Shown here one piece after another: positions 1 through 7,440 of a DNA stretch of 42,670 nt. The stretch comes from Nocardiopsis chromatogenes YIM 90109 (GTDB lineage Bacteria; Actinomycetota; Actinomycetes; Streptosporangiales; Streptosporangiaceae), in contig NZ_ANBH01000141.1 of assembly GCF_000341185.1 (NCBI RefSeq), positions 1-42,670 of the forward strand, given 5' to 3'. Under the pieces are notes generated by a model, which saw only the letters and a program-made list of their open reading frames with translations, searched no databases and was not told where the DNA came from. Both the position numbers and the translations under genes were made by a program. Position 1 is the first letter of the stretch. Each line of letters starts with the position of its first letter.

Positions 1-1
1 C

Positions 2-316
2 CTGATGGTGCGCGACGGCGTGCAGGCGGTGGAGGTGGGCGAGCTGTCCCAGGAGGAGGCGGAGCTGCTGCTGCGCATCCGCCTCGGCGCCGAGCGGGTC
101 GCGGCCGACCCCGGCGGGCTGCGGAGGCTGGTGGGCGCGGCCGGGCGGCTGCCGCTGCCGCTCAGCATGGCGGCGGCGTGGCTGTCCATCCACCCGGGTG
201 CCGCCCTTGCGGAGCTGGCCACCCGGGTGGAGGGCCGCGATGAGGACGCCCCCGCGGCACGGATGGCCGCCGCGCTCGACGGCGATCCGCGTTTCCTCAT
301 CGGCGGCCGCGAGTAG
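2..316 (+). CDS. C-terminal part of an NB-ARC/STAND-like protein (5' end outside window)
   Basis: The frame is open from the first complete codon (base 2) and ends at TAG 314-316, so the start lies upstream of the window. The visible 104 residues (VEVGELSQEEAELLLRIRLG, then RRLVGAAGRLPLPLSMAAAW) resemble the ARC2/winged-helix junction of NB-ARC ATPases: the 'L..EEA..LL' helix followed by the 'GRLPLPL' motif (GxP motif). In AfsR-type and apoptotic-ATPase-type regulators this region is followed by several hundred more residues, whereas here the protein stops about 55 residues after the GLPL motif. It is therefore either a short family member or a C-terminally truncated one. The AfsR-like gene at 3939 has the same motif order, so the two may be related. 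Molecular role cannot be told from this fragment. Confidence 0.7.
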   Translation: MMVRDGVQAVEVGELSQEEAELLLRIRLGAERVAADPGGLRRLVGAAGRLPLPLSMAAAWLSIHPGAALAELATRVEGRDEDAPAARMAAALDGDPRFLIGGRE

Positions 317-734
317 GGACAGGGCCCAGAGCGCAGGGCCAAGAGCGCAGGAGGGGGAAGGCGCCTGGCGAGGACGACCGTCCCCCGTTCGCCCCGCCAG
401 GCCCGGTGCCCTTCCCCAGTGGGGCACCGCATCCCCCCGCGAGCCGTCCGTCCTCCGGCTCGCGGGGAGCCGGACCCCTGTCCGTGTCCGGCCCGTTTCT
501 CCTCCCCGGAGGGTGCGCGGCCGCGGGGAAGCGCCGGCCGTGAAGCCCTCCGAGGCCTCCCAATGTGCACGAGGCGGCTTTCATCGCACTGGCGGTCCGC
601 TTTCAGGCGGGCCTCCAGGGCCATCAGCGGTTCGGAAGCGCGGCGCTCGGGCCGGGGCGCGGCGGGGTCCGGACGTCCGGAATGGCCGGAAACGGCCTGG
701 GGGCGTGCGGGGAGTTGCGCCCTAGGCTTCCCTT
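317..734. other. Intergenic region with a terminator-like inverted repeat
   Basis: No convincing gene was found in these 418 bases; the open frames here are GC-rich shadows without family resemblance. About 352-418 carries an imperfect inverted repeat (GGGGAAGGCGCCTGGCG against CGCCAGGC...GTGCCCTTCCCC) placed just after the preceding stop codon, which could act as a terminator. A TAGGCT hexamer at 723-728 is the probable -10 box of the next gene. Confidence 0.5.
723..728 (+). promoter_or_regulatory. Probable -10 box of a leaderless transcript
   Basis: TAGGCT lies six bases before the ATG at 735, so transcription would start at or next to the start codon. There is no Shine-Dalgarno sequence in front of this ATG. 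Leaderless transcripts with TANNNT at this spacing are common in actinobacteria. No clear -35 box was found. Confidence 0.45.
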
Positions 735-1679
735 ATGGAACGCGATGTGGTGATCGGTGTGGACGCCGGCGGCACGTCGACCCGGTGCGTGGTCGCCGAC
801 CTGGACGGCCGCGTGCTCTCCCGGGGGAGCGCGGGCGGCGCCAACCCGTTCTCCAGCGCCGACCCGGCGGGCGCCCTTGAGGCGGCCCTCGGGCAGGCGG
901 TCGGCGGCACGGAGGCCGGGCGGGTGGCCGCCGCGGTGTTCGGTATCGCTGGGGCTTCGGCGGCCGGGCACGCGCGCGCGTCCGAGGCCGCGGGCCGCGC
1001 CTGGCGGGCCGCGGGGCTGCCGGGCGCGCCGCGCGTCACCGACGACATCGCGGTGGCGTTCGCGGCCGGGACGCACGCGCCCGAGGGGGCGGTCCTGATC
1101 GCCGGTACCGGGGCCGTGGCGGCCCACGTGGCCGACGGCGGCGTGCGGCGGCGGTGCGACGGGTACGGGTGGCTGCTGGGGGACGAGGGGTCGGCCGTGT
1201 GGATCGCCCTGGCCGGGCTGCGGGCCGCGCTCGGGGGGATCGACGGCAGGGGAGGGGCGACCGTGCTCTCCGCACGCATGGCGGAGGCACTGGAGATCGC
1301 CCCCGGGGACCCCCAGGAGTTCATCCGCACGGTCTACGCGCGTCCGCCCGCGGAGCTCGGCGGGCTGGCCCCTGAGGTGACCGGGGCCGCACAGGAGGGG
1401 GACGCCGAGGCGGTGCGGATCTGCGGCGAGGCGGCCGGGCGGCTCCTCGACGCCCTCGGGGCGGTCCTGCCCTCCGGGCCGCCGAGTCCGGTCGTGCTCT
1501 CGGGGGCACTGCTGGGCGGCGGGCCGGTCGCCGAACGCGTGCGCGCGGGGGTCGGCGGGCGGTTCGGGAGCGCGCCCCTGGCGGCCGCCGACGGGGTGCT
1601 CGGCGCGGCGGGCCTGGCCCTCCGGGCCGCCGGGGCCCCGCCGGAAGCGCACGCCCGGCTGCTCTCGGACCGCCGATGA
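735..1679 (+). CDS. BadF/BadG/BcrA/BcrD-type ATPase, probable N-acetylglucosamine kinase
   Basis: A 314-residue cytoplasmic sugar kinase of the ASKHA superfamily. The N-terminal phosphate-1 motif DAGGTSTRCVVAD is at residues 10-22, the second phosphate-binding segment is IAGTGAVAA near residue 121, followed by GWLLGDEGSAVW (residues 146-157), the hallmark of BadF/BadG GlcNAc-kinase-like proteins. A C-terminal adenosine motif, VLSGALLGGG, is near residue 255. Members of this family phosphorylate N-acetylglucosamine or related amino sugars released by cell-wall or chitin turnover; the true substrate is not readable from sequence. Length fits the family (about 300-330). It appears monocistronic, with a -10 hexamer placed for a leaderless mRNA. 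The annotation of family is firm, that of substrate is not. Confidence 0.88.
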   Translation: MERDVVIGVDAGGTSTRCVVADLDGRVLSRGSAGGANPFSSADPAGALEAALGQAVGGTEAGRVAAAVFGIAGASAAGHARASEAAGRAWRAAGLPGAPRVTDDIAVAFAAGTHAPEGAVLIAGTGAVAAHVADGGVRRRCDGYGWLLGDEGSAVWIALAGLRAALGGIDGRGGATVLSARMAEALEIAPGDPQEFIRTVYARPPAELGGLAPEVTGAAQEGDAEAVRICGEAAGRLLDALGAVLPSGPPSPVVLSGALLGGGPVAERVRAGVGGRFGSAPLAAADGVLGAAGLALRAAGAPPEAHARLLSDRR

Positions 1680-1735
1680 GGAACTCGCCGACGGATTTCA
1701 CGTCCACAGGGGACCCGCTGGGGTCCGTGAGTCGC

Positions 1736-1741
1736 TAGGGT
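1736..1741 (+). promoter_or_regulatory. Probable -10 box of a second leaderless transcript
   Basis: TAGGGT lies seven bases before ATG 1749, and no ribosome binding site separates them. The arrangement repeats that seen in front of the sugar kinase at 735. Confidence 0.45.
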
Positions 1742-1748
1742 CGTGCGC

Positions 1749-1934
1749 ATGTCTCAGAAGAATGAAGAGAACGTCGATCCCGCGGGCTCGACCGTGATGT
1801 TCCAGAAGTTCGTCTCCGAGAACGACGAACCGCAGGCCGCGCCGCGCCGGCCCATGACCCCCTACATCCTCGCCGGAGTGGGGGCGGTCGTGGCGGTCGC
1901 CATCATCGTCGCCGTGGTGGTGACGTGGAGCTGA
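1749..1934 (+). CDS. Small single-pass membrane protein
   Basis: A 61-residue protein with a hydrophilic N-terminal half (MSQKNEENVDPAGSTVMFQK) and one C-terminal transmembrane segment at about residues 37-59 (PYILAGVGAVVAVAIIVAVV), ending in TWS. There is no signal peptidase site, so it is likely a tail-anchored or single-pass protein. A GTG six bases upstream (1743) is in frame, but ATG 1749 is preferred because a TAGGGT -10 hexamer sits seven bases before it, implying a leaderless transcript. I do not recognise a family. It stands alone between the kinase and the tRNA. Confidence 0.6.
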   Translation: MSQKNEENVDPAGSTVMFQKFVSENDEPQAAPRRPMTPYILAGVGAVVAVAIIVAVVVTWS

Positions 1935-2139
1935 CCGTCCCGGCGGACCATGCACGCTGAGGCCCCCACCTTCCGTCCACCGGGGAAGGTGGGGACACCG
2001 GATGCCCGCCGCGCGCGCGGCGCGCGGCCGGGAGGCGGAGCCCCGGACACGGTGTTCCCGGACAATCCGTTCGCGGCCGCTCCGGGAGGCTGCTAACCTT
2101 GACGGCGTCGGACGGAGCCGACCAGGCGGAATCCGGCAC

Positions 2140-2212
<73 letters not shown>

Positions 2213-2220
2213 CAGCACAG

Positions 2221-2263
2221 GCCCCGGGTGGGAAGCGGTTCGGAACCGGCTTCACCCCGGGGT
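2221..2263 (+). terminator. Terminator-like hairpin after tRNA-Lys copy 1
   Basis: CCCCGGGTG pairs with CACCCCGGGG through one bulge, with an inner stem GAAGCGGTTC/GAACCGGCTTC. It starts nine bases after the tRNA and lacks a T-run, as is usual in high-GC actinobacteria. The same hairpin overlaps the C-terminal end of the convergent ABC-transporter remnant. Confidence 0.6.
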
Positions 2264-3560
2264 CTCCTCGTTTCCAGGGCCGCCGCTCCAGGTGTGCCAC
2301 AGCGCGGCGTAGGCCCCGCCCCGCGACACGAGTTCGTCGTGGGTGCCCAGTTCGACGATCCGCCCCCGCTCCATGACGGCGATGCGGTCGGCGTCGCGCG
2401 CCGTCTGGAGCCGGTGCGCGATCGCGACCACCGTGCGGCCCTCCAGCAGGTACCCCGCTCTGGGACTCGGCCGGGCACCGGGTCACCGGAGTGTGAGGTG
2501 GAGGGGTGGCGGCGACCGAGGTCGGCAACCCTTCGGGCAGTGCTGTCGATCGCGCGGGGTGTGCGTGGTCGCCGCCAAGCACACCGACCATGTACAACGC
2601 CGCACGGTCGATGGCGCTGCCGGAAGGGTTGCCGACCTGCGCCGTCGCCGCCTTCCCCCCACACCCCGGCGGCCAGTGGTCGAGCCTGGGGCTCAGGTCG
2701 GGGCCCAGACGCCCGGCCTCCCTCGGCCTCGGGGGCCAAGGCGGCCCGCACCTCCCGGAGAGGTGGACACCGGCGTGGTCAGGCCGGTGCGCGCGGCCTT
2801 GAGGCGGGTGGCCACGACCGCCTCGGTGTGGGCGTCGAGGGCGGAGGTCGGCTCGTCCGCGAGGAGCACCTCGGGCCGGGCATGGACGGCGCGGGCCAGC
2901 CGCAGGCGTTGCGCGTGGCCGCCGGAGAGCGTGCGGCCCCCCGGGGCGACCGCCGAGTCGAGCCCGTCGCCCAGCCCGTCGATGACATCGGTGGCCGCGG
3001 CGGTGTCCAACGATTCGCGGACCGCTCCGTCGTCTCCGTCGCCAGGGGCGGTCCGGCCCGCGACGACGGCGCGGACGGGGCCGGGGAACAGGGCGGCGAC
3101 GGCGCCGCCTCCCGGCCCGGTGACGGTCAGGGTCTGCGCGATGACCTGCACGTCGGACATGCCGATCGCGGACATCTCCCCGGCGGTGGTCCGCCGGGGA
3201 GCGTCGTGCCCAGGAGCATGGAGTGGTGCACCGCGGTGCGGACGGTGCGCAGGGAGGCGTCCATCCGGATCTTGGACATCGTCCGGTGGCGCAGGGTCGC
3301 GAGGGCGGCGGTGAGCAGTCCGGCGCCGGACAGGGCGGACACCCACAGCAGGGAGCGGCCGCCGTCGCCAGCGGCCAGCCCGTCGTCGATCGCCCGGGAG
3401 AGCAGGTAGGGCGGGAGGGCCAGGCCCGGCATCCAGGCGGTGCCGATGACGGCCCCGAGCGCGACCCGGCCCTTCTGGCGGGCCGCCAGCCAGACAAGGT
3501 ACCGGGCGGGCGTCGGGGGTGGTGGGGGAGGGGCGCGCGCACGATCACCGTACGGTGGGG
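2252..3560 (-). pseudogene. Fused remnant of a heterodimeric ABC exporter locus
   Basis: Three separable fragments are read on the minus strand. At about 3230-3510 is the first part of an exporter membrane domain (YLVWLAARQKGRVALGAVIG..., then RHRTMSKIRMDASLRTVRTA). After a frame change, at about 2765-3180, come TSDV-like coupling-helix sequence and then directly the second half of a nucleotide-binding domain with GGRTLSGGHAQRLRLARAV (signature) and VLLADEPTSALDAHTEA (Walker B/D-loop). The third to sixth helices and Walker A are gone. At 2252-2460 is the C-terminal tail of a different subunit ([20 protein letters not shown] with the H-loop, then [12 protein letters not shown]). Thus two adjacent exporter genes have collapsed into one non-functional remnant. 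A palindromic element occupies the junction. Confidence 0.85.
2491..2664. repeat. Large imperfect palindrome, MITE-like, at the ABC-remnant junction
   Basis: Arm 2520-2557 (begins GGTCGGCAACCCTTC) is the reverse complement of 2600-2637 at 32 of 38 positions. The pairing continues inward (TGTGCGTGGTCG against CGACCATGTACA) and, with gaps, outward to about 2491 and 2664. The whole could fold into one long hairpin. It carries no gene of its own. Size and structure suit a miniature inverted-repeat element or a REP-like insertion. No target-site duplication could be made out. Confidence 0.6.
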
Positions 3561-3938
3561 CGCCGTGTGCGGCTCTGGGCCCCTGGAGAGCCACCGTCGA
3601 CGGCGGGGACCGCGCCCCCGCGGCGGCCTCGCCGCCGGCGGCGTCCGAACGGCGGATGAAGCAGCGGGTGAAGCGGCGGCGGCCGCTCCCCGCGAACGGG
3701 GAGCGGCCGCCGGACGTCTCCTGGTCCTCCCCAGCCGGGGCTCGCGCCGCCGGCTGCCGTCCTGGGCGGATCAGGAACGCGCACCCTCGCCTGCCTCGCG
3801 CGCGGGTGGTGCCGCTACATCCACGGCCCATCCTCCCCTCCCGCGATTGTGGTCCGGTTGGACTACGGTTGGATCCCCCGCGCCACCCTGGACGCGGGAG
3901 CGATCGGCGGGCGACGGGCCCGCCGGGGAAGGGAGCGC
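3561..3938. other. Intergenic region between ABC remnant and AfsR-type regulator
   Basis: Apart from the hairpin at 3677-3712 no gene was found. The GGGGAAGGGAG just before 3939 is the ribosome binding site of the regulator gene. Long frames crossing this region on both strands lack family resemblance and read as shadows. Confidence 0.5.
3677..3712. terminator. Perfect 16-bp hairpin with CGAA loop
   Basis: CGGCGGCCGCTCCCCG (3677-3692) pairs perfectly with CGGGGAGCGGCCGCCG (3697-3712) around CGAA. It lies in the 380-base interval between the divergent ABC remnant and the AfsR-type gene, where no gene is visible. A terminator between divergent genes has no obvious customer, so it may be a relic of a deleted gene or an RNA element in the leader of the regulator gene. 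Confidence 0.55.
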
Positions 3939-6900
3939 ATGCGGTTCTCCATACTGGGGCCGCTCCGGGTCCGCGACGGCGACGGGCGCGAGGTGCGGCT
4001 GTCGCCCAAGCTCGCCGGGATCGTCGCCGCGCTGCTGTGCGCGCGCGGGGCGCCGGTGGCCGACGAGCGGCTCATCGACGTCCTCTGGGAGGGCGATCCG
4101 CCGCGCTCCGCCCAGAAGAGCCTCCAGGTGTACGTGCACCACCTCCGGCAGGCGCTGGGCGGGCCGTCGACCGTCGCGCGGGGCCCGGGGGGCTACAGCA
4201 TCGAGCGCTCGGACGGCGACCTCGACGCCGACCGCTTCGCAGACCTGGTCGACCAGGGCCGCCGCGCGCTGGGCGAGGGCGGCGCCGAGCCCGCCGCGGC
4301 CCTGTTCCGCGAGGCGCTCGGCCTGTGGCAGGGCCCGGCCCTCTCCGGCATCGACACCCTGCCCGTGGTGCGCGACGAGGCCGCCCGCCTCAACGAGCTG
4401 CGCTGGACCTGCACCGAGGAGCTGATGGGCGCCGAGCTGGACCGGGGCCGCCACGCCGAGGTGGTCGCCGAGCTCACCGCCCTGGTCTACGAGCACCCCT
4501 TCCGCGAGCGCCTGCGGGCCTGGCTCATGCTGGCGCTGCACCGCTCCGGGCGGTCCGCCGAGGCGCTGGAGGTGTACCGGGCCGGGCGCGGGCTGCTGGT
4601 CGAGCAGCTCGGCACCGAGCCCGGCCGGGAGCTGCGCGAACTGGAGCAGGGCGTCCTGCGGGACGACCCGTCCCTGGCGGCGCCCGCGCCGGGCCGGTCG
4701 GCCGCGCGCCCGGCCTCCGGCGCCTCGGCCGCGCTCCCCCTGCCCCTCCCCGCCCAGCTCCCGCCGGACCTGCCCGACTTCACCGGCCGCGAACACGCGC
4801 TGGAGCGCATCCACGCCCACCTGGCCGACGCCGAACCGGTCCCGGTGGTGGCGGTGTCCGGCATGGGCGGGGTCGGCAAGACGGCGCTCGCCCTGCGCGC
4901 CGCGCACGCCCTGGCCGACGACCACCCGGACGGGCGGCTCTACGTCGACCTGCGCGGGGCCGAGGCCGAGCCCCTCGACCCGGCGCAGGCGCTGTCCAAC
5001 CTCCTGCACGCCCTGGGTGTGGACGGGGCGGGCGTCCCCGACTCCCTCGACGCGCGCTCGGCCCTGTTCCGCAGCATGGTGGCGGGGCGCAAGGTGCTGC
5101 TGGTGCTCGACGGCGCCGCGAGCGAGGCCCAGGTGCGGCCGCTGCTGCCGGGCGCCCCCGGGGCCACCGTCCTGGTGACCGGCCGCCCCCGGCTGACCGG
5201 CCTCGACGGGGCGCTCCTGGTGGACCTGGAGGTGTTCACCCCGGAGCAGGCGGTGGACCTGCTGGGACGCATCGCCGGTCGGGAACGGGTCGGGCGCGAG
5301 CCCGCCGCCGCCGAGCGGATCGCCGAGCTGTGCGGGTACGCCCCCCTCGCGGTGCGCATCGCCGGGGCCCGCCTGGCGGGGCGCCCCGAGTGGCGGTTGG
5401 ACCGCATGGTGCGCCTGCTGGAGGACGAGCGCCGCCGACTGGACGAGCTGGCCGCGGGGGACAGGGCGGTGCGGGCGAGCCTCGCGCTGAGCCACCGCGC
5501 GCTGGGGGAGGGCGCCAAGCGGGCCTTCCGACTGCTGGGGGCGCTGGAGGTGCCCGACTTCCCGGAGTGGGCGGTGGCCGCCCTCATGGCCGTGCCGACC
5601 GACAAGGCGCAGGGGTACATCGAGCAGCTCGTCGACGCCCGCCTGCTGAGCATCGCCGAAGGGCCCTGCGGCGCGCTGCGCTACCGGATGCACGACCTCA
5701 TCCGGCTGTACGCGCGGGAGCTGGGCGAGTCCGACGAGCCCGAGCAGGAGCGGCGCGAGGCGCTCAGGCGGGCGTTCGGCGGGTGGCTGTGGCTGGCAGA
5801 GCAGGCGACCGAGTACATCCCCGGGCCCTGCTACGCCACCCTGCACGGCCAGGCGCTGCGGTGGCCGCTCCCGGCGCAGGAGGCCTCCGAGGCGCTGGCC
5901 GAGCCGATGCTGTGGTTCGACGCCGAATGGCAGGCCATGGCGGCGGCGGTGCAGCAGGCGGGCGCGCTGGGCATGCACGAGGCCGCCTGGGACCTGGCCG
6001 GGTGCCTGGAGAAGTACTTCGACGTGCGGGGGCGGTTCGACGACTGGCGGCGCACCCACGAGAGCGCGATCAGCGCGTGCCGGGCGGCCGGGGACCGTCT
6101 CGGCGAGGCGGTGCTGCGGCGCGGGCTGGCCGACCTGACGACCTGGGCGTCGCCGCAGGGGCCGGGTGAGGCCATGTCGGGCATGCGCTCGGAGGCCCAG
6201 AGCGTGTTGGAGATGTTCCGCGACCTGGGGGAGACGCGCGGGGTGGCCGACGCCCTGGTGATGCGCACCTGGGGGCAGGTGTCCCGGGGGGAGGCGAGCG
6301 CCGCGCACGTGTCGGCGGAGGAGGCGCTGCGGATCGCGGAGGAGGCCGACTACCTCGGCGGCCGGGCGCGGGCGTACCACGTGATGGCGATCGCGGCCTA
6401 CGAGGACGGGCGCATGGAGGACGCCGTCGCCTGCCTGGAGAAGGCGCTGGAGCTGGCGCGGCTGCTGGGCAACTCGCGGTTCGAGGCCACGGCGATGCAG
6501 TTCCTCGGGGCGGCGCAGGCCCTGTCGGGCCGGGTGGAGACCGGCCGGTACCACCTGGTGCGCTCGCTGGACATGGCGCGGGCGATGGGGGACCGGTACG
6601 CCGAGGTGTTCTCGCTGATGTACCTGACGCGGCTGTACATCGCCCTGGGCGACCCGGAGGCGCTGCCGACGGTGGACAAGGCGATCGCGCTGAGCCGCCG
6701 CCACGGGATCAACCACCACTTGGCGGACTCGCTGGGCCTGGCGGGGGAGATCCACCTGGCGGCGGGCCGGACGGGCGAGGCGATCGCGGCACTGGAGGAG
6801 TCGGTGCGCCTGTGGCGGACGCGCGGGTGGTCGTCCTTCCTGGCGGGGGTGCTGGAGACGCTGGCGGGGGCGTACGAGGCCGACGGCCACCACGCGGCGG

Positions 6901-6986
6901 CCGACCGGGCCCGCCGGGAGGCCGAGGAACTCCAGATCCCCGCGCAGGGGGCACAGGGCGCACAGGGCGCACAGGAGGCCTTCTGA
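3939..6986 (+). CDS. AfsR/SARP-family transcriptional regulator (OmpR-type HTH, BTAD, NB-ARC, TPR)
   Basis: A 1015-residue multidomain regulator. Residues 1-95 are the OmpR-like winged helix of SARPs (MRFSILGPLRVRDGDGREVR, then SLQVYVHHLRQALG). Residues 100-245 are the bacterial transcriptional activation domain (REALGLWQGPALSGI; ELMGAELDRGRHAEVVAELT). Residues about 280-540 are an NB-ARC ATPase with Walker A GMGGVGKT at about 308-315 and Walker B-like KVLLVLDGA at about 384, followed by a GYAPLAV GLPL-like motif. The C-terminal third is TPR-like repeats. ATG 3939 is chosen over upstream starts because of the GGGGAAGGGAG ribosome site in front of it and because the SARP domain begins there. 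Such proteins activate secondary-metabolite genes by binding direct heptamer repeats near -35; the target here is unknown. The C-terminus holds a tandem 9-bp repeat (QGAQGAQGAQ), a slippage-prone tail. Confidence 0.92.
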   Translation: MRFSILGPLRVRDGDGREVRLSPKLAGIVAALLCARGAPVADERLIDVLWEGDPPRSAQKSLQVYVHHLRQALGGPSTVARGPGGYSIERSDGDLDADRFADLVDQGRRALGEGGAEPAAALFREALGLWQGPALSGIDTLPVVRDEAARLNELRWTCTEELMGAELDRGRHAEVVAELTALVYEHPFRERLRAWLMLALHRSGRSAEALEVYRAGRGLLVEQLGTEPGRELRELEQGVLRDDPSLAAPAPGRSAARPASGASAALPLPLPAQLPPDLPDFTGREHALERIHAHLADAEPVPVVAVSGMGGVGKTALALRAAHALADDHPDGRLYVDLRGAEAEPLDPAQALSNLLHALGVDGAGVPDSLDARSALFRSMVAGRKVLLVLDGAASEAQVRPLLPGAPGATVLVTGRPRLTGLDGALLVDLEVFTPEQAVDLLGRIAGRERVGREPAAAERIAELCGYAPLAVRIAGARLAGRPEWRLDRMVRLLEDERRRLDELAAGDRAVRASLALSHRALGEGAKRAFRLLGALEVPDFPEWAVAALMAVPTDKAQGYIEQLVDARLLSIAEGPCGALRYRMHDLIRLYARELGESDEPEQERREALRRAFGGWLWLAEQATEYIPGPCYATLHGQALRWPLPAQEASEALAEPMLWFDAEWQAMAAAVQQAGALGMHEAAWDLAGCLEKYFDVRGRFDDWRRTHESAISACRAAGDRLGEAVLRRGLADLTTWASPQGPGEAMSGMRSEAQSVLEMFRDLGETRGVADALVMRTWGQVSRGEASAAHVSAEEALRIAEEADYLGGRARAYHVMAIAAYEDGRMEDAVACLEKALELARLLGNSRFEATAMQFLGAAQALSGRVETGRYHLVRSLDMARAMGDRYAEVFSLMYLTRLYIALGDPEALPTVDKAIALSRRHGINHHLADSLGLAGEIHLAAGRTGEAIAALEESVRLWRTRGWSSFLAGVLETLAGAYEADGHHAAADRARREAEELQIPAQGAQGAQGAQEAF

Positions 6987-7105
6987 GGGGGCCTGCTTCC
7001 CCGACTGTGACCTGTACGGCAGCGGGGATGGTCGGGACACCCTGGAAAGTCCGGTAAAGTTGAACCCGTCGCGAGCGAGCCCCCCAGGGGCATCGGAAGC
7101 GGCAC

Positions 7106-7184
<79 letters not shown>

Positions 7185-7196
<12 letters not shown>

Positions 7197-7231
7197 GGAA
7201 CCGCTTCAACGCAGGTTCCGCCCTGGGGTTT
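7185..7231 (+). terminator. Intrinsic terminator of tRNA-Lys copy 2
   Basis: AAACCCCAGG (7185-7194) pairs with CCTGGGGTTT (7222-7231), with an inner stem GGAACC/GGTTCC. The 5' arm lies in the att core, so the element brought its own 3' arm and rebuilt a working terminator after integration. Confidence 0.8.
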
Positions 7232-7386
7232 CGTCGCGTTGTCGGCTCCTGGCGTGCTCCGATGTCGGCGCCGTGCTCAACGCCCAGGCCAGGGCCCTGG
7301 AGTGTGCCGCCGCCCGCAGGGCCCGTAGGCCCCTGAGCGGCCCCGCTGGGCCCACACCGCCCCGTCCCGTCCCGGGGCCCTGTCAG

Positions 7387-7440
7387 GCCCGCTGGGGCCC
7401 GCCAGGGCGGCCCTGCGCCCCCTGTCGGGCCCCAGCGGGC
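7387..7440 (-). terminator. Inverted repeat just after the integrase stop codon
   Basis: GCCCGCTGGGGCCCG (7387-7401) is a perfect inverted repeat of CGGGCCCCAGCGGGC (7426-7440) with a 24-base loop. It abuts the TAG stop of the integrase on the minus strand and would act as its terminator. The surrounding 7234-7440 is dense in short GGGCCC/CAGGGC motifs that could also be integrase arm-binding sites. Confidence 0.55.

Noticed and set aside
2228-3409. Plus-strand frames of 320-390 codons across the ABC remnant
   Set aside because: They are antisense to clear ABC-transporter sequence and show no family features.
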